Under the pieces are notes generated by a model, which ran no database searches, was not told the origin of the DNA, and worked only from the letters and a program-made list of their open reading frames with translations. Position numbers and translations under genes: made by a program. 40,205 nt of DNA from Lineolata rhizophorae (lineage: Eukaryota > Ascomycota > Dothideomycetes > Lineolatales > Lineolataceae): assembly GCA_010093515.1 (NCBI GenBank), contig MU001688.1:224755-264959 (forward strand), written 5' to 3'. Shown in pieces: positions 11,231-22,600 of this stretch; the first letter of the stretch is position 1, and every line of letters starts with the position of its first letter.

Positions 11231-11411
11231 TGTTAGGACTAGCGTACCCTAGCCTGTAGCTAACCAACTTGGCCAAAAGACTAGCACAGTATCGCACTTT
11301 AGTGCGATGCTGCCGGCTAGGAACTATATATATGCTAATATGAAGTGCGATACTGTGCTAGTCTTTTGGCCAAGTTGGTTAGCCACAGGCTAGGGTACGC
11401 TAGTCCTAACA
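11231..11411. mobile_element. Palindromic MITE, 181 bp, nearly perfect 69-bp inverted arms
   Basis: The arms 11231-11299 and 11343-11411 are reverse complements with only one mismatch seen (GTAGC against GTGGC), around a 43-bp centre. The ends read TGTTAGGACTAGCGTACCCT and its complement. It has no coding capacity, so it would depend on a transposase elsewhere. I could not find a convincing target-site duplication in the flanks (TTACAAG left, GGTAGAT right), so the superfamily is open. A shorter relative lies at 39213-39322, which shows that this is a dispersed family. Near-identity of the arms suggests a recent insertion or ongoing arm homogenisation; it is not RIP-scarred like its surroundings. 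Confidence 0.75.
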
Positions 11412-11690
11412 GGTAGATATAAGTTCCGATATCGGATAGAATCCAATCAGTATTCTCAATCTCCGTTCGTCCTATAGGTATAGGCGGATTTATACCTCCT
11501 AGAGTAATGAAATAATTATTTGTATTTTACTTTCATAGAGGAGTGTTCAGCAATTATAAGTTCCTCCCGAGGTCGCCTCCACATACCCCTACGGTTGGTA
11601 GTACTAAAGGCAACTGACAATGTCCTCTATGATATGCTACGGCGTAGTTACGCAGGCCCAGGCAACCAAGCGGAGACTCGAGGAATTGTG
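11412..11690. other. AT-rich flank of the MITE
   Basis: AT-rich and stop-filled like the left flank. A TATAGGTATAGGCGGATTTA stretch (11473-11492) is followed by a partial inverted copy (TATACCTCC). There is a weak open frame at 11520-11750 but nothing recognisable in it. It is probably repeat remnant grading into the relic at 11690. Confidence 0.3.
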
Positions 11691-11760
11691 TATAAGGATC
11701 AGAGCACATTATACTTGAATGTCTGCAATATATATTGCACCGTTGGGTAACTAAATGAGC
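11690..11760 (+). mobile_element. Possible LINE C-terminal remnant
   Basis: One frame reads SEHIILECLQYILHRW from about 11703, close to the T-x-E-H-x-L-x-x-C-x-x-(Y/W) pattern found after the reverse transcriptase/RNase H of fungal non-LTR retrotransposons. A codon for the preceding Cys (TGT ATA AGG) exists in another frame, with a stop in the main frame between, so any gene is broken. Only about 60 bases show this, so chance is a real alternative. Confidence 0.2.
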
Positions 11761-11907
11761 GACATAGGTGGATGTTAAGAATTGAATTTAAACAAGTGTA
11801 CCGCACTAATAGTGCCATAGAATTGCCTGCAACATAATCACGCGTTCTTTGCCCAGTCGGCTACGTGAGAACCACCAGAGTTCTGCCTCGTGCAGATTGA
11901 TACAAGA

Positions 11908-12258
11908 TCAGGTCTTAACATTCCTCATCGCTTCCTCAACCGCTTGCAAAACTTCTGATTTCGTAGCACCCTTCTTGATGAGAACAGTGGTGATAACTGC
12001 ATGAGTCCCGCCATGCTTCTCCCTCCAATCTTTGAGCGATGCTGGAATTTTGCCGGCGTTTGGCTGACACTGGAATTTGTGGAATACGGTTTCATTCTGC
12101 GTCACTTCCTCGTCGTAGTCGAAGCAGACTCCAATGCTTTCGAGTTCGGCACTGCCTTTGGGCCAGGCGGTTTTCCCGCGGCCGACTGTCGGGTTCGCGA
12201 GTTTCTTCCAGGCACCACTATCCCCAAGAGCTCTACCAACTGTTTTAAGTGCCTTCAT
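11908..12258 (-). CDS. Small orphan protein, 116 residues
   Basis: I do not recognise this protein. The single exon starts MKALKTVGRALGDSGAWKKL and includes GRGKTAWPKGSAELESIGVC, then FDYDEEVTQNETVFHKFQCQ, SLKDWREKHGG and a C-terminal KSEVLQAVEEAMRNVKT helix-like end. It has no signal peptide or membrane segment, is slightly basic and has two cysteines. The frame is open a further 94 codons upstream, but that part is Leu/Phe/His-rich without protein-like composition and is probably 5' leader. A start at MLCRIPTMK, eight codons upstream of MKALK-, is the main alternative. The codon usage and lack of stops look like a real gene, but without homologues this is moderate confidence only. Confidence 0.5.
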   Translation of the reverse strand: MKALKTVGRALGDSGAWKKLANPTVGRGKTAWPKGSAELESIGVCFDYDEEVTQNETVFHKFQCQPNAGKIPASLKDWREKHGGTHAVITTVLIKKGATKSEVLQAVEEAMRNVKT

Positions 12259-13381
12259 GGTCGGGATTCTACATAGCATAATAATCAGCTGGGGGTTCTC
12301 ATTCCCTATGGAGTGGAGATGGACGTGCCAGAGAAGCGTGAATGCTAAAACAGTTGATATGAAAAAATCGGTGCAGTGGAATTCCTTCAAGACGTGTCGG
12401 AAAAGATGTGAAGATGTGAATAATAGGATCAAAAGCTGAAGAAAGGGACAACTATATATGTATTCCGTACGAACTTTGCCTATCGAAGTATCCCACATGA
12501 CTCTTACTGGTCCTCTATCTGTACGCGCCTCAAGAACCAATCTGGTTTCTTATATCAAGAACAAGAAAATCTGGATGGGACACAATGGACAGATACGGCT
12601 ACGATGGCACAATAGTGCGGGTGGCACAGCACTTGGCTGAACTAAATGAGCACGGGATTTGGGGGGATTTTAATAGGGAGGAAGCCTGGAGGGGGCACAG
12701 TCGACGGAGACTATAATTGTATAATGGTTTCCTAGGTCCATGGCTCTGCTGAGTGACTGGAGTGATAAAAATAAAATCCAAGATTGGAAATCCAAACCGG
12801 CACAAAAAGGCTACCATTTCCATATTGGGTATAAAATGAATTGCTTCGGTTTCATAAAGGATGCGTGATCTGGAGAGGAATCACTCCAATTGGTTGTGGG
12901 TCCGCCGGCGCGTGGAACAGTCTCTAACACATTGATGGCGCTAACATTGGACGTACGGAGCTTGGACTTCGGGGGACGGTAGCTAGTCCTAGGTCCGATG
13001 TAATCTCAAAAAATTCAAGATTGGTCATTTGTGGTGAACGGTTTGGAGCGTACATGAGGGAGATTGTGGCGTTTGGGTGTGAATGGAGAGTAGAGTATTC
13101 CGTAACCGAGCGCCAAGCGCATCCTAACTATCTCGAGACTAGAGCATCGCCGACGCGTTTCGTGCAACCGCCGAACTCAAGGTCACTTTCGCTCCACCAC
13201 ATCTAATCGTCTTCCTGCAACAGCCATCTGTCATCCAGATGTGGCCTTTTCTGAGTTTTCCACTGTGTCTTGGGTGACGCTGAATCCTTCGCGTGTGCGG
13301 ACGCTTGGTAGGAGGCTGAGCGGTATTGTCTTCCACCGCCCTTCGCGCGACACCAGACACATGTCGCCTCCTCTCTCTACC
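12259..13381. other. Intergenic between divergent genes
   Basis: This gap separates the orphan gene (leftward) from the AIM9-like gene (rightward), so it contains two promoters. It includes TTCCGTA words at 12465 and 13098, but no complete TACGGAGTA copy. The AIM9 frame is open upstream of 13382 to 13241, so a longer N-terminus cannot be excluded. No other gene is seen. Confidence 0.35.
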
Positions 13382-15215
13382 ATGACCCTTCATAGAGCGC
13401 CATTTCGACTCGTGGATTCACTCATGAATAGAAACCTCCTCCGCTCGTCCTCTCCCAGCCGTAGCTGCGCGTCCGCCTCGTCCCAGGCTGCCATGGAAGA
13501 CATTGAAAACAATCGCGAGTTGTTCGAGTACACTTCTGGGAGATGGATGTATGTTCTAATTGAATGTTTTGTTAAAATATCCTTTTGATTGACTGATCTT
13601 CTATTTTGCAGTTACAACGAACCTCGCCGCCTGGCCGGACGACGTTTAACATTTAACGTCGATGAACTTAAGAAAGCCGCGGCGAAGTCAGTCAACAGGC
13701 TCACTTCAGATATCAAAAGCTTCCGCAAAATTGTCGAAGGTGGTTTTAACCGTGTCTTCGACATATCAATGAAAGATGGCTCATCCGTACTTGCCCGCCT
13801 TCCCTACCCGTCAACGTTGCCGCGACGTTTGGCAGTAGCGAGTGAGGTCGCCACTTTGGCTTTTGTTCGCTCCCATGGGATCCCTACACCTCGAGTTTTG
13901 GGGTATTCAGTGGATGAGAATGCCATCAGCGCCGAGTACATCTTGATGGAAAAACTTCCAGGAAGGCCCATTGGGGGTGCTTGGTTTGACCTTTCGGAAC
14001 AAGAAAGGCTCAAAGTTCTCCTCCAAATCGTGAAGTTGGAAGCGAAGCTCTTCACCATCGACCTACCGGCAAGTGGGAGCATATACTACGCCCGTGATCT
14101 GTCTCCTAGTATTCCCAAAATAGATATACCTGGGTCTGATGACGGATTGTGTATAGGGCCCTACGCGGCCCTACGATGGTGGTTCGGCGAACGTGGAAAT
14201 CTTGACATCGACCGAGGTCCTCGTAAGTAATATATTCATGACCAAATGTATTTGACCATTCTTAACATTCGTAGATGATGATCCTCGCCTTGTCCTTCAG
14301 GCTCCTGCTGAGAAGGAATTGGCCTGGATCCGTGCATACGGACGACCCCGTTTCCCCTTCGAGCGTGCGTATAGAGAAACCTTCGATTATAAGAGGCAGG
14401 ATCCTGAGGAACATACCAATTCCCTGGTGGATTACATCCGGCTCGCTCCCCATCTTGTACCCGCATGTTCCAAGCTCAATCTGCCTGTTCTTCGCCATCC
14501 TGACCTCCAGCCCAACAACATCTTCGTCTCTGAAGATTTTAACATCACTGGTCTTATTGACTGGCAACACTCTTTAGTCCTCCCGACATTCCTCGCCGCT
14601 GGTATGCCAAACTTGTTCCAGAACTATAATGATGTGGAGTCCATGTCCTTTGTCCAGCCACAGCTCCCGGACGATTTTGAATCGATGGATGAAGATGAAC
14701 GTGCTAGAGCACAGGAGCAGTTCCGCCGTCGGCACGTACACTTCTTTTACCTAGGGTTCACGCAGCGAATGAATGAACCTCATTGGCACGCCCTTAAACA
14801 AGAAACAGGTCTCCTGAAGCGCCGAATATTTAACGATGCTGGTAGTCCTTGGGAAGGTCTTAACACTCCTCTTCAAATGGACATTGTCCGGGTATCGCAA
14901 AATTGGTCAACTATTCCCCCTGCCAATTCAGATGGTACCATCCCAGCATGTCCTATTGTGCTCAGCGAGCAAGAGGCACAAAGAAGAGCTGCACTGGACG
15001 AGTCCCTCCTCGAGGTTGACTTTGAAATGGAACGGATCAATGGGGTACTTGGCATTGCGTCCGACGGATGGACGCCAAATGAATCGTTTGAAAGCGCGAA
15101 AGAGAAAGCAAGGATGATTAGGGAAGAAGGGCTTGCCGCGGTTAGCGATGACCCATGGTTGAAGGAAATGACCGAACAACATTGGCCTTTTGATGACTGT
15201 AACGAAGATGAGTAA
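13382..15215 (+). CDS. AIM9: AIM9-type mitochondrial phosphotransferase (APH/kinase-like fold)
   Basis: Three exons: 13382-13548, 13612-14222, 14275-15215. The introns of 63 and 52 bp have GTATG/GTAAG donors and CAG/TAG acceptors; phases fit, giving 572 residues. The N-terminus is Arg/Ser-rich with few acids (MTLHRAPFRLVDSLMNRNLL), like a mitochondrial presequence. Then come the family hallmarks ENNRELFEYTSGRWIYNEP, FRKIVEGGFNRVFDI (nucleotide loop), SEVATLAFVRSHGIPTPRVL, and the catalytic loop HPDLQPNN (His334, Asp336, Asn341) with metal-binding Asp355 in LIDW. These match fungal 'altered inheritance of mitochondria protein 9' proteins, which have an aminoglycoside-phosphotransferase/choline-kinase-like fold and no firmly known substrate. 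Catalytic residues are intact. An in-frame ATG at 13361 is an alternative start. The acidic C-terminal part is typical of these proteins. Confidence 0.92.
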
Positions 15216-15963
15216 GGAATCGAAAAGGCCAACAAGCTGCGAATATACCGGTGTCGCTTTGCGAGCAATAGTTGACATGCTAGCGCTGCTCGTGAGTACG
15301 AAGCTGAAGCGCAAAATGGTGTCAATCAAATGAGCCTGTCGCTGTAAAACCCGGATCGCGCTGTCCAACGATATGATGGATTCTGTCGACACTCTGGACC
15401 CTACTCCGTAGCTAAAGGTAAAATAGAAGTGGAACTAGGGTCATCCTTTGCAAGTTCTATGGTCATGGGCCGTGGCGCTATTTTCGTGGAACAATGGATC
15501 CAGAATCACGTTCCTTTTCTACGCGTCCCATAATGCGAGGCTACCAATTACCGTCGAGCGGCTCAAGCTGCAGTGTCACAAGCGAGCGCGCAGCGTGATA
15601 ATTCCGCCTCACTTCGACCATTCTCAACAAAAGATCATCTCACAACGATTCAGCTAAACCTGCTCTTTTTTGTGCTCCCAGTTGCGTTACCGCTGCAGCC
15701 AGCTAGCTGCTTGAATTGTTGAGCTCGGACAGGCAAGCATGGTTGACACTGCTGAAGCGAATTTGCCTGAGCCACATGGCCTCAAACGTAGAACCATGTC
15801 TTCGGAACTGCGGAATAGCACTGAATGGTTAGAAGTATTAGTGCCATGCTTTTGTTGGCGCCTTGCCTTCAGCCCTGCTTTACACCATACATAAATCCGA
15901 CTGCTTCCCGTCGGAACTAGGTTTAAAGGCAAGACTTAAAGCTTTTTTGATCCATAACTTACT
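15216..15963. other. Intergenic between tandem genes
   Basis: This holds the 3' region of the AIM9-like gene and the promoter of the proline-rich gene. A TACTCCGTA copy lies at 15402-15410. No credible additional gene is seen; the open stretches have no recognisable protein features. Confidence 0.35.
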
Positions 15964-17611
15964 ATGAGCGAAGACGAAGAATTCACTGTTATCAACAGCC
16001 TTGATTGCGAAAACCATTCTTACTTTGCCTCGAGCGTTTCATCGCCTGTAATGGACAATGCAGTATTGAATTCACATCAAGCCCCCCAAGTGCAGGGGCA
16101 ACCTCATCAGGACATGCAACGCCGCAGGACCTCGACGATAACTCCGTCTCAACATGAACCTGTGAATTCCCTCTCAGAGGCGCCACCGTCGTATTCCGAT
16201 CCAAGGCACCTCGGTGGTTCCGGTCTTGACGAGAACCGAACTGGTAAGACATACTATTGCCGGGCATTCACAGTTTCAGTGGAGTCCGACTTCGAGCACC
16301 GCTAAACGGGACGCTGTCTCAGAGCCTTTCGACAAACCGGCCATTCCTGGAGAAAGTCTTCCTGGTTGCCACCAAGGACTCCTGGAGAGCACCACGCGAA
16401 GGGATAAGATGCCGTCAGCTCCAACCGGAAATGGGGGAGCTTCGGCCTCGCTCCTACCGCCGCCGCCGCCGCCACCGCCCTCGTCTCCTTCCAAGGACTC
16501 GATACCTCGTCCTCCAATAGCACTTGGTGGAAATGCTAAAAGAGTCGGGGAGAATGGTTCCTCGTCTGTACCGCCTCCACCACCTCCCCCGCGGCCACCA
16601 ATGCCTCTTCCACCACCGCCCCAGAGGCAACCTTGTCATCACCTCATATCAGAACCCGATTTACCTCAACAGTACCCTCGGTTTTCATTCCCCACCGTGA
16701 TGCCCGCCGAAGCGGCTGGGATAGTACTGGGTTTGCGCTCTCACAGTCAACTGTTTGATACGCCGCCATTGGAAACCTACACCGACGGCATTGTCGAGCT
16801 CGTGCCTTTTGGGAGACATGTTTTCCGCTCTTCAGTGCCGTTCGGTGACGCAGATTTGCTCCACTGGCTCTGGCTGCTCGGAAACGGCGCGACGGACAAG
16901 TGGTACCTGGCCCCAGAGACACTTGCGATGAAGGAAATCAACCTTCTTGCATCGGCCGGCATTGACACAGTCGACAAGATCAAGCCGATTCGCATTGCAT
17001 GCCCGGCTAGGCTTGAATTGCCGCGAGTGGTCGCAGGACCAGCTCTTCTATGCAGTCAATTTGCGTCCGAGGATCGGAGTTGGCTTGCCAGCAGGATGTG
17101 CACCCCAAGAGTAGCTGTTTTCTGCGCCAACGACCGCTCCTACATCTCAGACGAGGAGGTCACAGGCTCCGAAGATGAGGAAAAATGGTCGGAAAAGCGT
17201 CAAAGCAAGCGCTCGAGCAAGTCCGCAAAACGACCCGCCGAACCAACTCTGCCGATCCGCGCCCGCTCCAGCCAGCAGTCGACACGCAAGCACTCCATCA
17301 CCTATCTCACCGTCGTCCAGACGCTGCAAGAAAACATCTCCTTTCCACACGGTTTCATCACCGACAATTCGCCTGGCGCTAGCATATTTAAGGTGGTGCG
17401 GTCCGGCTCACGTGAAGTGGCTGCGTCGACCTCGTTCTACGAAGCGGGCCACGCTGGTTGGAGTACAGTGTTCGCATGCGCCGTTAGGGAGGACGACGTG
17501 CAGTGGCTAAGCCGGGTTGGTAAGGACATGATTGAGCGAGTGCACAGCGCGGCGGAGCTTGAGAGGGCGGAAACTGATGGCTGCACGAAGAAGCTGAAGG
17601 TCTTCTTCTAG
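15964..17611 (+). CDS. Proline-rich protein of unknown function, 522 residues
   Basis: I do not recognise this protein. Two exons, 15964-16243 and 16323-17611, are joined by a 79-bp intron with a GTAAGA donor, a GCTAAAC branch-like motif and a CTCAG acceptor, and the phase fits. The N-terminal 100 residues are acidic and polar with an APPSYSD (PPxY-like) motif near residue 74. Next come two poly-proline tracts (about 130-190) coded by CCG/CCA/CCT repeats, a more ordered C-terminal region from about 210 (AEAAGIVLGLRSHSQLFDTP, LVPFGRHVFRSSVPFGDADL), a charged SEDEEKWSEKRQSKRSSKSA linker, and a final domain with HGFITDNSPGASIFKVVRSG. PPxY and poly-Pro tracts suggest WW, SH3 or profilin-type partners; that is inference. 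A start within the second exon would lose the PPxY part. Confidence 0.72.
16450..16640 (+). repeat. Proline-coding trinucleotide tracts
   Basis: Two runs of CCG/CCA/CCT codons (about 16459-16486 and 16570-16622) encode the poly-proline parts of the 522-residue protein. They are microsatellite-like and likely to vary in length between strains. Confidence 0.7.
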
Positions 17612-18289
17612 ACTCGTTCGACGCGAAGGACATATCAGGGTAACTGACGCGTGTTTGATAGCGGCTGACCGGTTTTCTATATAGGTATTGCTTTGCTTGA
17701 TGAATATCGCAACGGGACAATAGCATGTAGCTTTTGCTGTGAAAGGCTCTTAGCGTTAAGATAGATCCCTTTATTTTTTAGGTTTATATTAACTTGAAGG
17801 GACCTCATTTCCACTACTACCTATTACTGCACCTCATCAGTGAACTAGAAACACGAGAAAATTTAGCTGCGGTCGACCCTCGGTCCTAGAGAATACTTGC
17901 TAAGGTCATATTTCATTTATCAAAGCATAGAAGTGATGGCCCAAACATTTTAAAAAACAGTTCATTCTGGCATGATCATCAGGTACATGCCCTTGGCCGC
18001 GATTCTTAACGGTGAAGATGCGGCACATTCTTATTTACAGGCTTAAAACAAACCCATCCACACTTTTTTTGGGATGGTGGGGTTGAGACCTTGAGGCGTG
18101 GGGCATTCGTACTACCGAGCCTCAGCATTATGTTCTACGACGATCATAGCAGACGTCGCTCATACAGCTCATCCAGCCAACAACGAACTGCCATACGTAA
18201 TCGGCGCGCCACTCATCTCTCCCGCAGCTGATTCACGGCTCAACAGACCACCAAATTGGCCCCGTAGGCGATTCCGAGCTAGTTGATTC
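17612..18289. other. Intergenic between converging genes
   Basis: The gap lies between the stop of the proline-rich gene and the stop of the Ato-type transporter. It is moderately AT-rich and should hold both 3' untranslated regions. No gene, tRNA or repeat is recognised. Confidence 0.4.
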
Positions 18290-19696
18290 TCAGACCTCAC
18301 TAGTAACGGCCTTTTCGCGCTGCCGCTCGCTAGCGCCCTTGATGACGCTAGAGAGGTCGCCAACTGGCCAAGCGTGAAACAGTAAGTCTCAATAGACGAG
18401 AACGGGAACATAAAATGGACAGGAGCTCTTACCCGGTACCTGGAACGGGAAGTCGAGGGCGGCGAGCATGATGGCAACGAAGATCCACCAGCCGCAAGCG
18501 CACGTGACGAATGCGACAGCGCCACCGGCGATCTGCAGACGGCTGGCTAAGGCTGTGTTGCCGTTGGAAGTTTGCCAGTAGGCGCCGGCGAGGATGCAAA
18601 AGACGATGACGAGTGTGAAAAAGATGAGAACGAAGACGACGTTGGTTCGCAAAGCGCAAATAAAGTAGACGAAGCACAGGAGGCCCATGGCAAGGAGAAA
18701 GAAGGCTAGGTTGGACGTTAACTAGATGAAAACGGATTCTGGTTAAGAATACTGGGCTGAAGACATACCGAGTCCGGAATTGAAGCCTACTTCGTTGAGT
18801 CCCTCGGCTGGATTGTTCGGATCTGTGGAGTAGGCACCGTAGGCATTGAAAAATGGCTGGAGGGTTCCGCCAAAGCCCAACCAAAACGCGCCTAGTCAAC
18901 GATGTTAACAACACGTAAATCAACTCCAGACAAAATCTCCCGCAGAGTCCAGGCGAGTGCACCTACCAAAGCTGCAGAAGACCACAAACGGAAATGTATT
19001 ACCCAAAATCCACTGTTGCCTTGTTAGTCACCGGTTTGACCGTTGATCGGTAAGGGAGCAAACCTCGCCCACGCCACCAAGAAGCATCAAAACGCCTCCA
19101 AAGAACATGTAAGTCGCCGTACCAGAAGCACCGGCACCTCCAGCACCACGCCATCCCATGAGATCGCAGGAAAGCGGACTAAGCGACAAAAGGAAGCCAA
19201 GAAGTGCCCTGGATAAATTCGTGAGTGGGAAGGGATGATTCAAAGAAAAGCTCGATTCAGCGCATGAAGCGAGCTAGATGGCGCGGACTCACAATGGTGT
19301 AGGATTGCCAAAGGTTTTCCTCAAGTCGCCTTTGACCTGGTTCTGGGGTGATAGGTACAGCTTCTCGAAGAGTTCCGGGGAGATGGAGATGGACCCAGCG
19401 GTCCGGATCTGACGAAGAGCCTCGTCGGAACCCATGTTCTCGTTGAGGTGGTACGGATTTGCTGCAGTGGAACAAGCGTGAACACTCAACGATGCAAGAC
19501 CAGGCTTACAATGAATAAAAGGAGGCTAGAGCGCTAATATGTACAATGAAGAGAACGCGGGGGAAGACGTACGGAAAGACACAGGACGGTTGTTATTGTT
19601 GTTGCTAGAGCTGAAATCCTTCTCCAAGGGCGCGCCGGCCCCATTAGTATTCGTCGGGCTGTGAGCCCCGTCGTCCGGGTTCTGCTCGGGAGCCAT
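18290..19696 (-). CDS. GPR1/FUN34/YaaH-family (Ato-type) acetate/ammonium transporter
   Basis: Seven exons on the minus strand: 19696-19573, 19461-19293, 19208-19064, 19012-18967, 18891-18769, 18705-18433, 18363-18290. The introns run from 51 to 111 bp and all phases fit, giving 317 residues. Seen: a hydrophilic Asn/Ser-rich N-terminus (SSSNNNNNRP), then NPYHLNENMGSDEALRQIRT, the family signature as NPTPLAL (94-100; usually NPAPLGL), and six hydrophobic segments including ATYMFFGGVLMLLGGVGEW, NTFPFVVFCSFGAFWLGFG and LAFFLLAMGLLCFVYFICAL, ending in a polar tail. The family moves acetate or succinate, and ammonium export has been proposed, across the plasma membrane. Such genes are often induced by acetate and repressed by glucose. 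Pro-Thr-Pro in place of Pro-Ala-Pro in the signature may matter for pore function. Confidence 0.94.
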
Positions 19697-22600
19697 TCCG
19701 GAGAAGCAACAGCGGAGGCGGATCCAGTCACGGACGAATGGGCACTAAGCGTGGTGTACCAATGCAGGGAAGGGCAGCAGAGTGGAACGAATTGGGAGAT
19801 TTGACTGTGCACCAGCGGTATGGTTCAAGCAAGCAACTGAAGGAGGGCCGTGCCAAGCAGCTCAGGAGACATGGTCGAGCACAACAGGCAATGCAGCGGG
19901 AGGGCAGCGCCCGCTCCTCAAATAACGGAGCATCGGATGGCGCTTCGGCATCAACGCTCTCCTCTCCTCCCGTCACGAAGGCGGAGCCGCGGCGTACCGT
20001 GAACGCCATGGCCGAGGGGGATGGGGGTTGCAGATCGGCCGGCTGAACGAGTCGGTGGTCGCGAGGCCCGTGGGCGAGGACGCGTCGGGGGCGGGTTGGG
20101 TCGACGAGGATCGAGAGCGCACGATGGCAGGTCTCGGCCAACGGGGAGGCGCTCGCTGAGCTGGAGCACAAGCTTTCGGTCCCAACTAGGCTAGGGCGTC
20201 ACGGGGTAGCGGGAGCCACGGTGCTATGTATATTCGGATGGCGCGGGTGTCGGGACCAGGCGCCGCAGCGGTGGGAGGGCGCCCGCTGGCTCACCCGGGC
20301 CGCGTGGTTGGCGGAGCCGTCGTGGGTCCTTTCCCCGCGTCGCGACGGGTAGGCGCGGGGAGGGGGAGGAGGCAGTTGGAACAGGAAGGCGCCGAATGCG
20401 AGTGATGCAGCTCCAGCATCGTCGCGCTTCACCCGCCGCAGCAATCAAGCAGGGCCGCGAGGGTCGCCGGTCCCTGGCTCCGGGCGAATCCACGGGCCCC
20501 GCAGCCACGGCCCACCCATGGCTGGGGCCGCCCGCGCAACCATTGAACCAAGCGGCGTTCGGGTTGGCGGATCTGAGGGCGCGGGCGTGGGAATAAGGCG
20601 CGCCGCGGAATGGCCGCAGCGGGCAGCGTTGAAGAGTGCCAAGCGGGCAGGTTCGAAGGTTGTCTGGGTATGTACTACGTAGTGCGCAGCATACGTCGCA
20701 CATGGGAGGCTAAGCTTCCCGCAGCGCCGCCGATCTGCCCGGCCCTTCTGATTTTGCGGGGAAGCGCCGGCCATTGAAGCCCTGCCAGTGGCCCGACTCA
20801 TCCGAACCCATCGACAGCTTCCCCGCCGACTGCGCCCGGCACAGTTCCCTAATTGCTCTCGCGCAGTCGTACGTATGTACGTAGGACGTATCTCGCATCC
20901 CGCGTTGGACTGTTGAGGACCTCCCGCGAGCAGCCGGACGTCCGTGCGCCTCCGTCTCGGCGGATCGGGAACTTGGCGTGATCCACTCTCGGCGCCTTGC
21001 TCTGCAAAACCGCCGACCGCTCCACTTCCCCGGACCAAAGGCACCTAAAGTACAGGCAGGCATGTACCTACATCTACGTTTCGGAGCTAGACGGCCTGCG
21101 GTCAAGCGTGAATCTCCTGGTGGCCTGAGTAACGGAGGGCGGAGCCGGCTTGACCCTTTTCGAGAAGCGCCCGGCGACGGCGACGTGGACGCGTGTGCCA
21201 GGCACTGTGCGGCTAAGGCGTGTTGCACTAAAAGCTCCCCCGGTCACTTTTTCTCCAGGTTCCAAGGAGCACGTTCCGACGGGAACGCTCTCGGCCTTCG
21301 GAAGATGCACTTGCCCGCCTCATCGCTCCTCACCTTGGTACCGTCTCAGTGGCTCGGCCGCTGCTCCTTCGTCTGGGGTCCTGACGCGCCGGCCATGTCC
21401 GTCCGCCGCTCACTTCACTTGTCTCCCCTCTGCTATAAAGCAACCCCTCTCTTATGGGCGCCGTATAAGCAGTATAGCCTGTCAGACACGCAGCTTGCCA
21501 GGCCAAGAGATTGTACAAGAGGTCGCTACCTAACTCCGTTTGCAAGTCACGATTCTTTTTTCCGAGGTCTGGTCTTATTCTCGAGGCATACTCTCTTCCA
21601 TATAATCTTCCCAGAGCCTCTATGAACGTTTGCGAAAAGAGGGGATGCTCGGTAAGAAGTGAAGCTCATCAGCCGAATTTCGCTTCACGCACTCTTCCAA
21701 GCCTCTTTGCGGCCTCCACAACACATTTGCGGCATGCTACCCCCCCGCGACTTGTTAGCCAAGTGCGGAGGATCTGCAGTCGTGATACCATGTCCACGGA
21801 AGCCAATCAAGACGTCGGCGTCGCATTGATGGTGTGTACTGCAAACTCCGCACGAAAGGTTGCAATCCAGATCGATTGCGAATCTGTACGGGAATGGCAA
21901 ATGCTCCTTCCTACCACGTATAATCGAGAGTCACTGGACGGGTCATGTGATGAATGGAATGCTTTGCCGAGTCAGTCATCCTCCCCTACCCAAGACTGAC
22001 TAGTCATGCATACATGGGTCTCTTTTGGCGGGGTGCATCATGATTCCTGAAGGATGTTCCGTGTCGGTGTGCACGGCGCAGTCTTGTGATGGAATCTTCA
22101 AGTCACCTTGTTGCTTCCTGCCCTGCAATCACATTATCAAGCACAAGAGTCTGGAATCGCTCAGAATGATAAGGCGGGGTGAGGGCGCAGTATGCGCGCG
22201 GAGGTGAGCGTGTGTATGTGTGCCAATGATGGGCTGTGTGGACACTACTCCTCAGTTCTGTTCTTAGCGGAGTGCGGGGTTCGGTAAGCAGGGGTGGAGA
22301 TGCAGTAAGACTTGCATATTCTGAAGTCACTATCTCGGAGGCGCTGGTGAGTGTTCAAAACGACTGGAGGAGACGAACATTCTGCGGACATAGGATGCTA
22401 GTGCCGAGGCGTGTAAGGGCATCTTAGAGGGTCTCTTCAGTCGATACTTTACTGACTATCCCAAAAGCCAGACTGGTTGTCGGTCAAAACAATCGTCCCA
22501 AGCTCATGATTGACGGTGACTTGAAAGAATTGGTGTGGTTTCCACTAAACCATACCTTTCACTGCTGTTCTTCATAATGAAGATGGTATCCTGTCTATGA

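Noticed and set aside
12259-12540. 94-codon upstream extension of the 116-residue orphan
   Set aside because: The added part is Leu/Phe/His-rich without structure or motif and looks like leader sequence.
20978-21625. 215-codon plus-strand frame in the GC-rich gap
   Set aside because: It overlaps comparable frames on the other strand, has no domain-like blocks and poor composition, and is best explained by GC bias.
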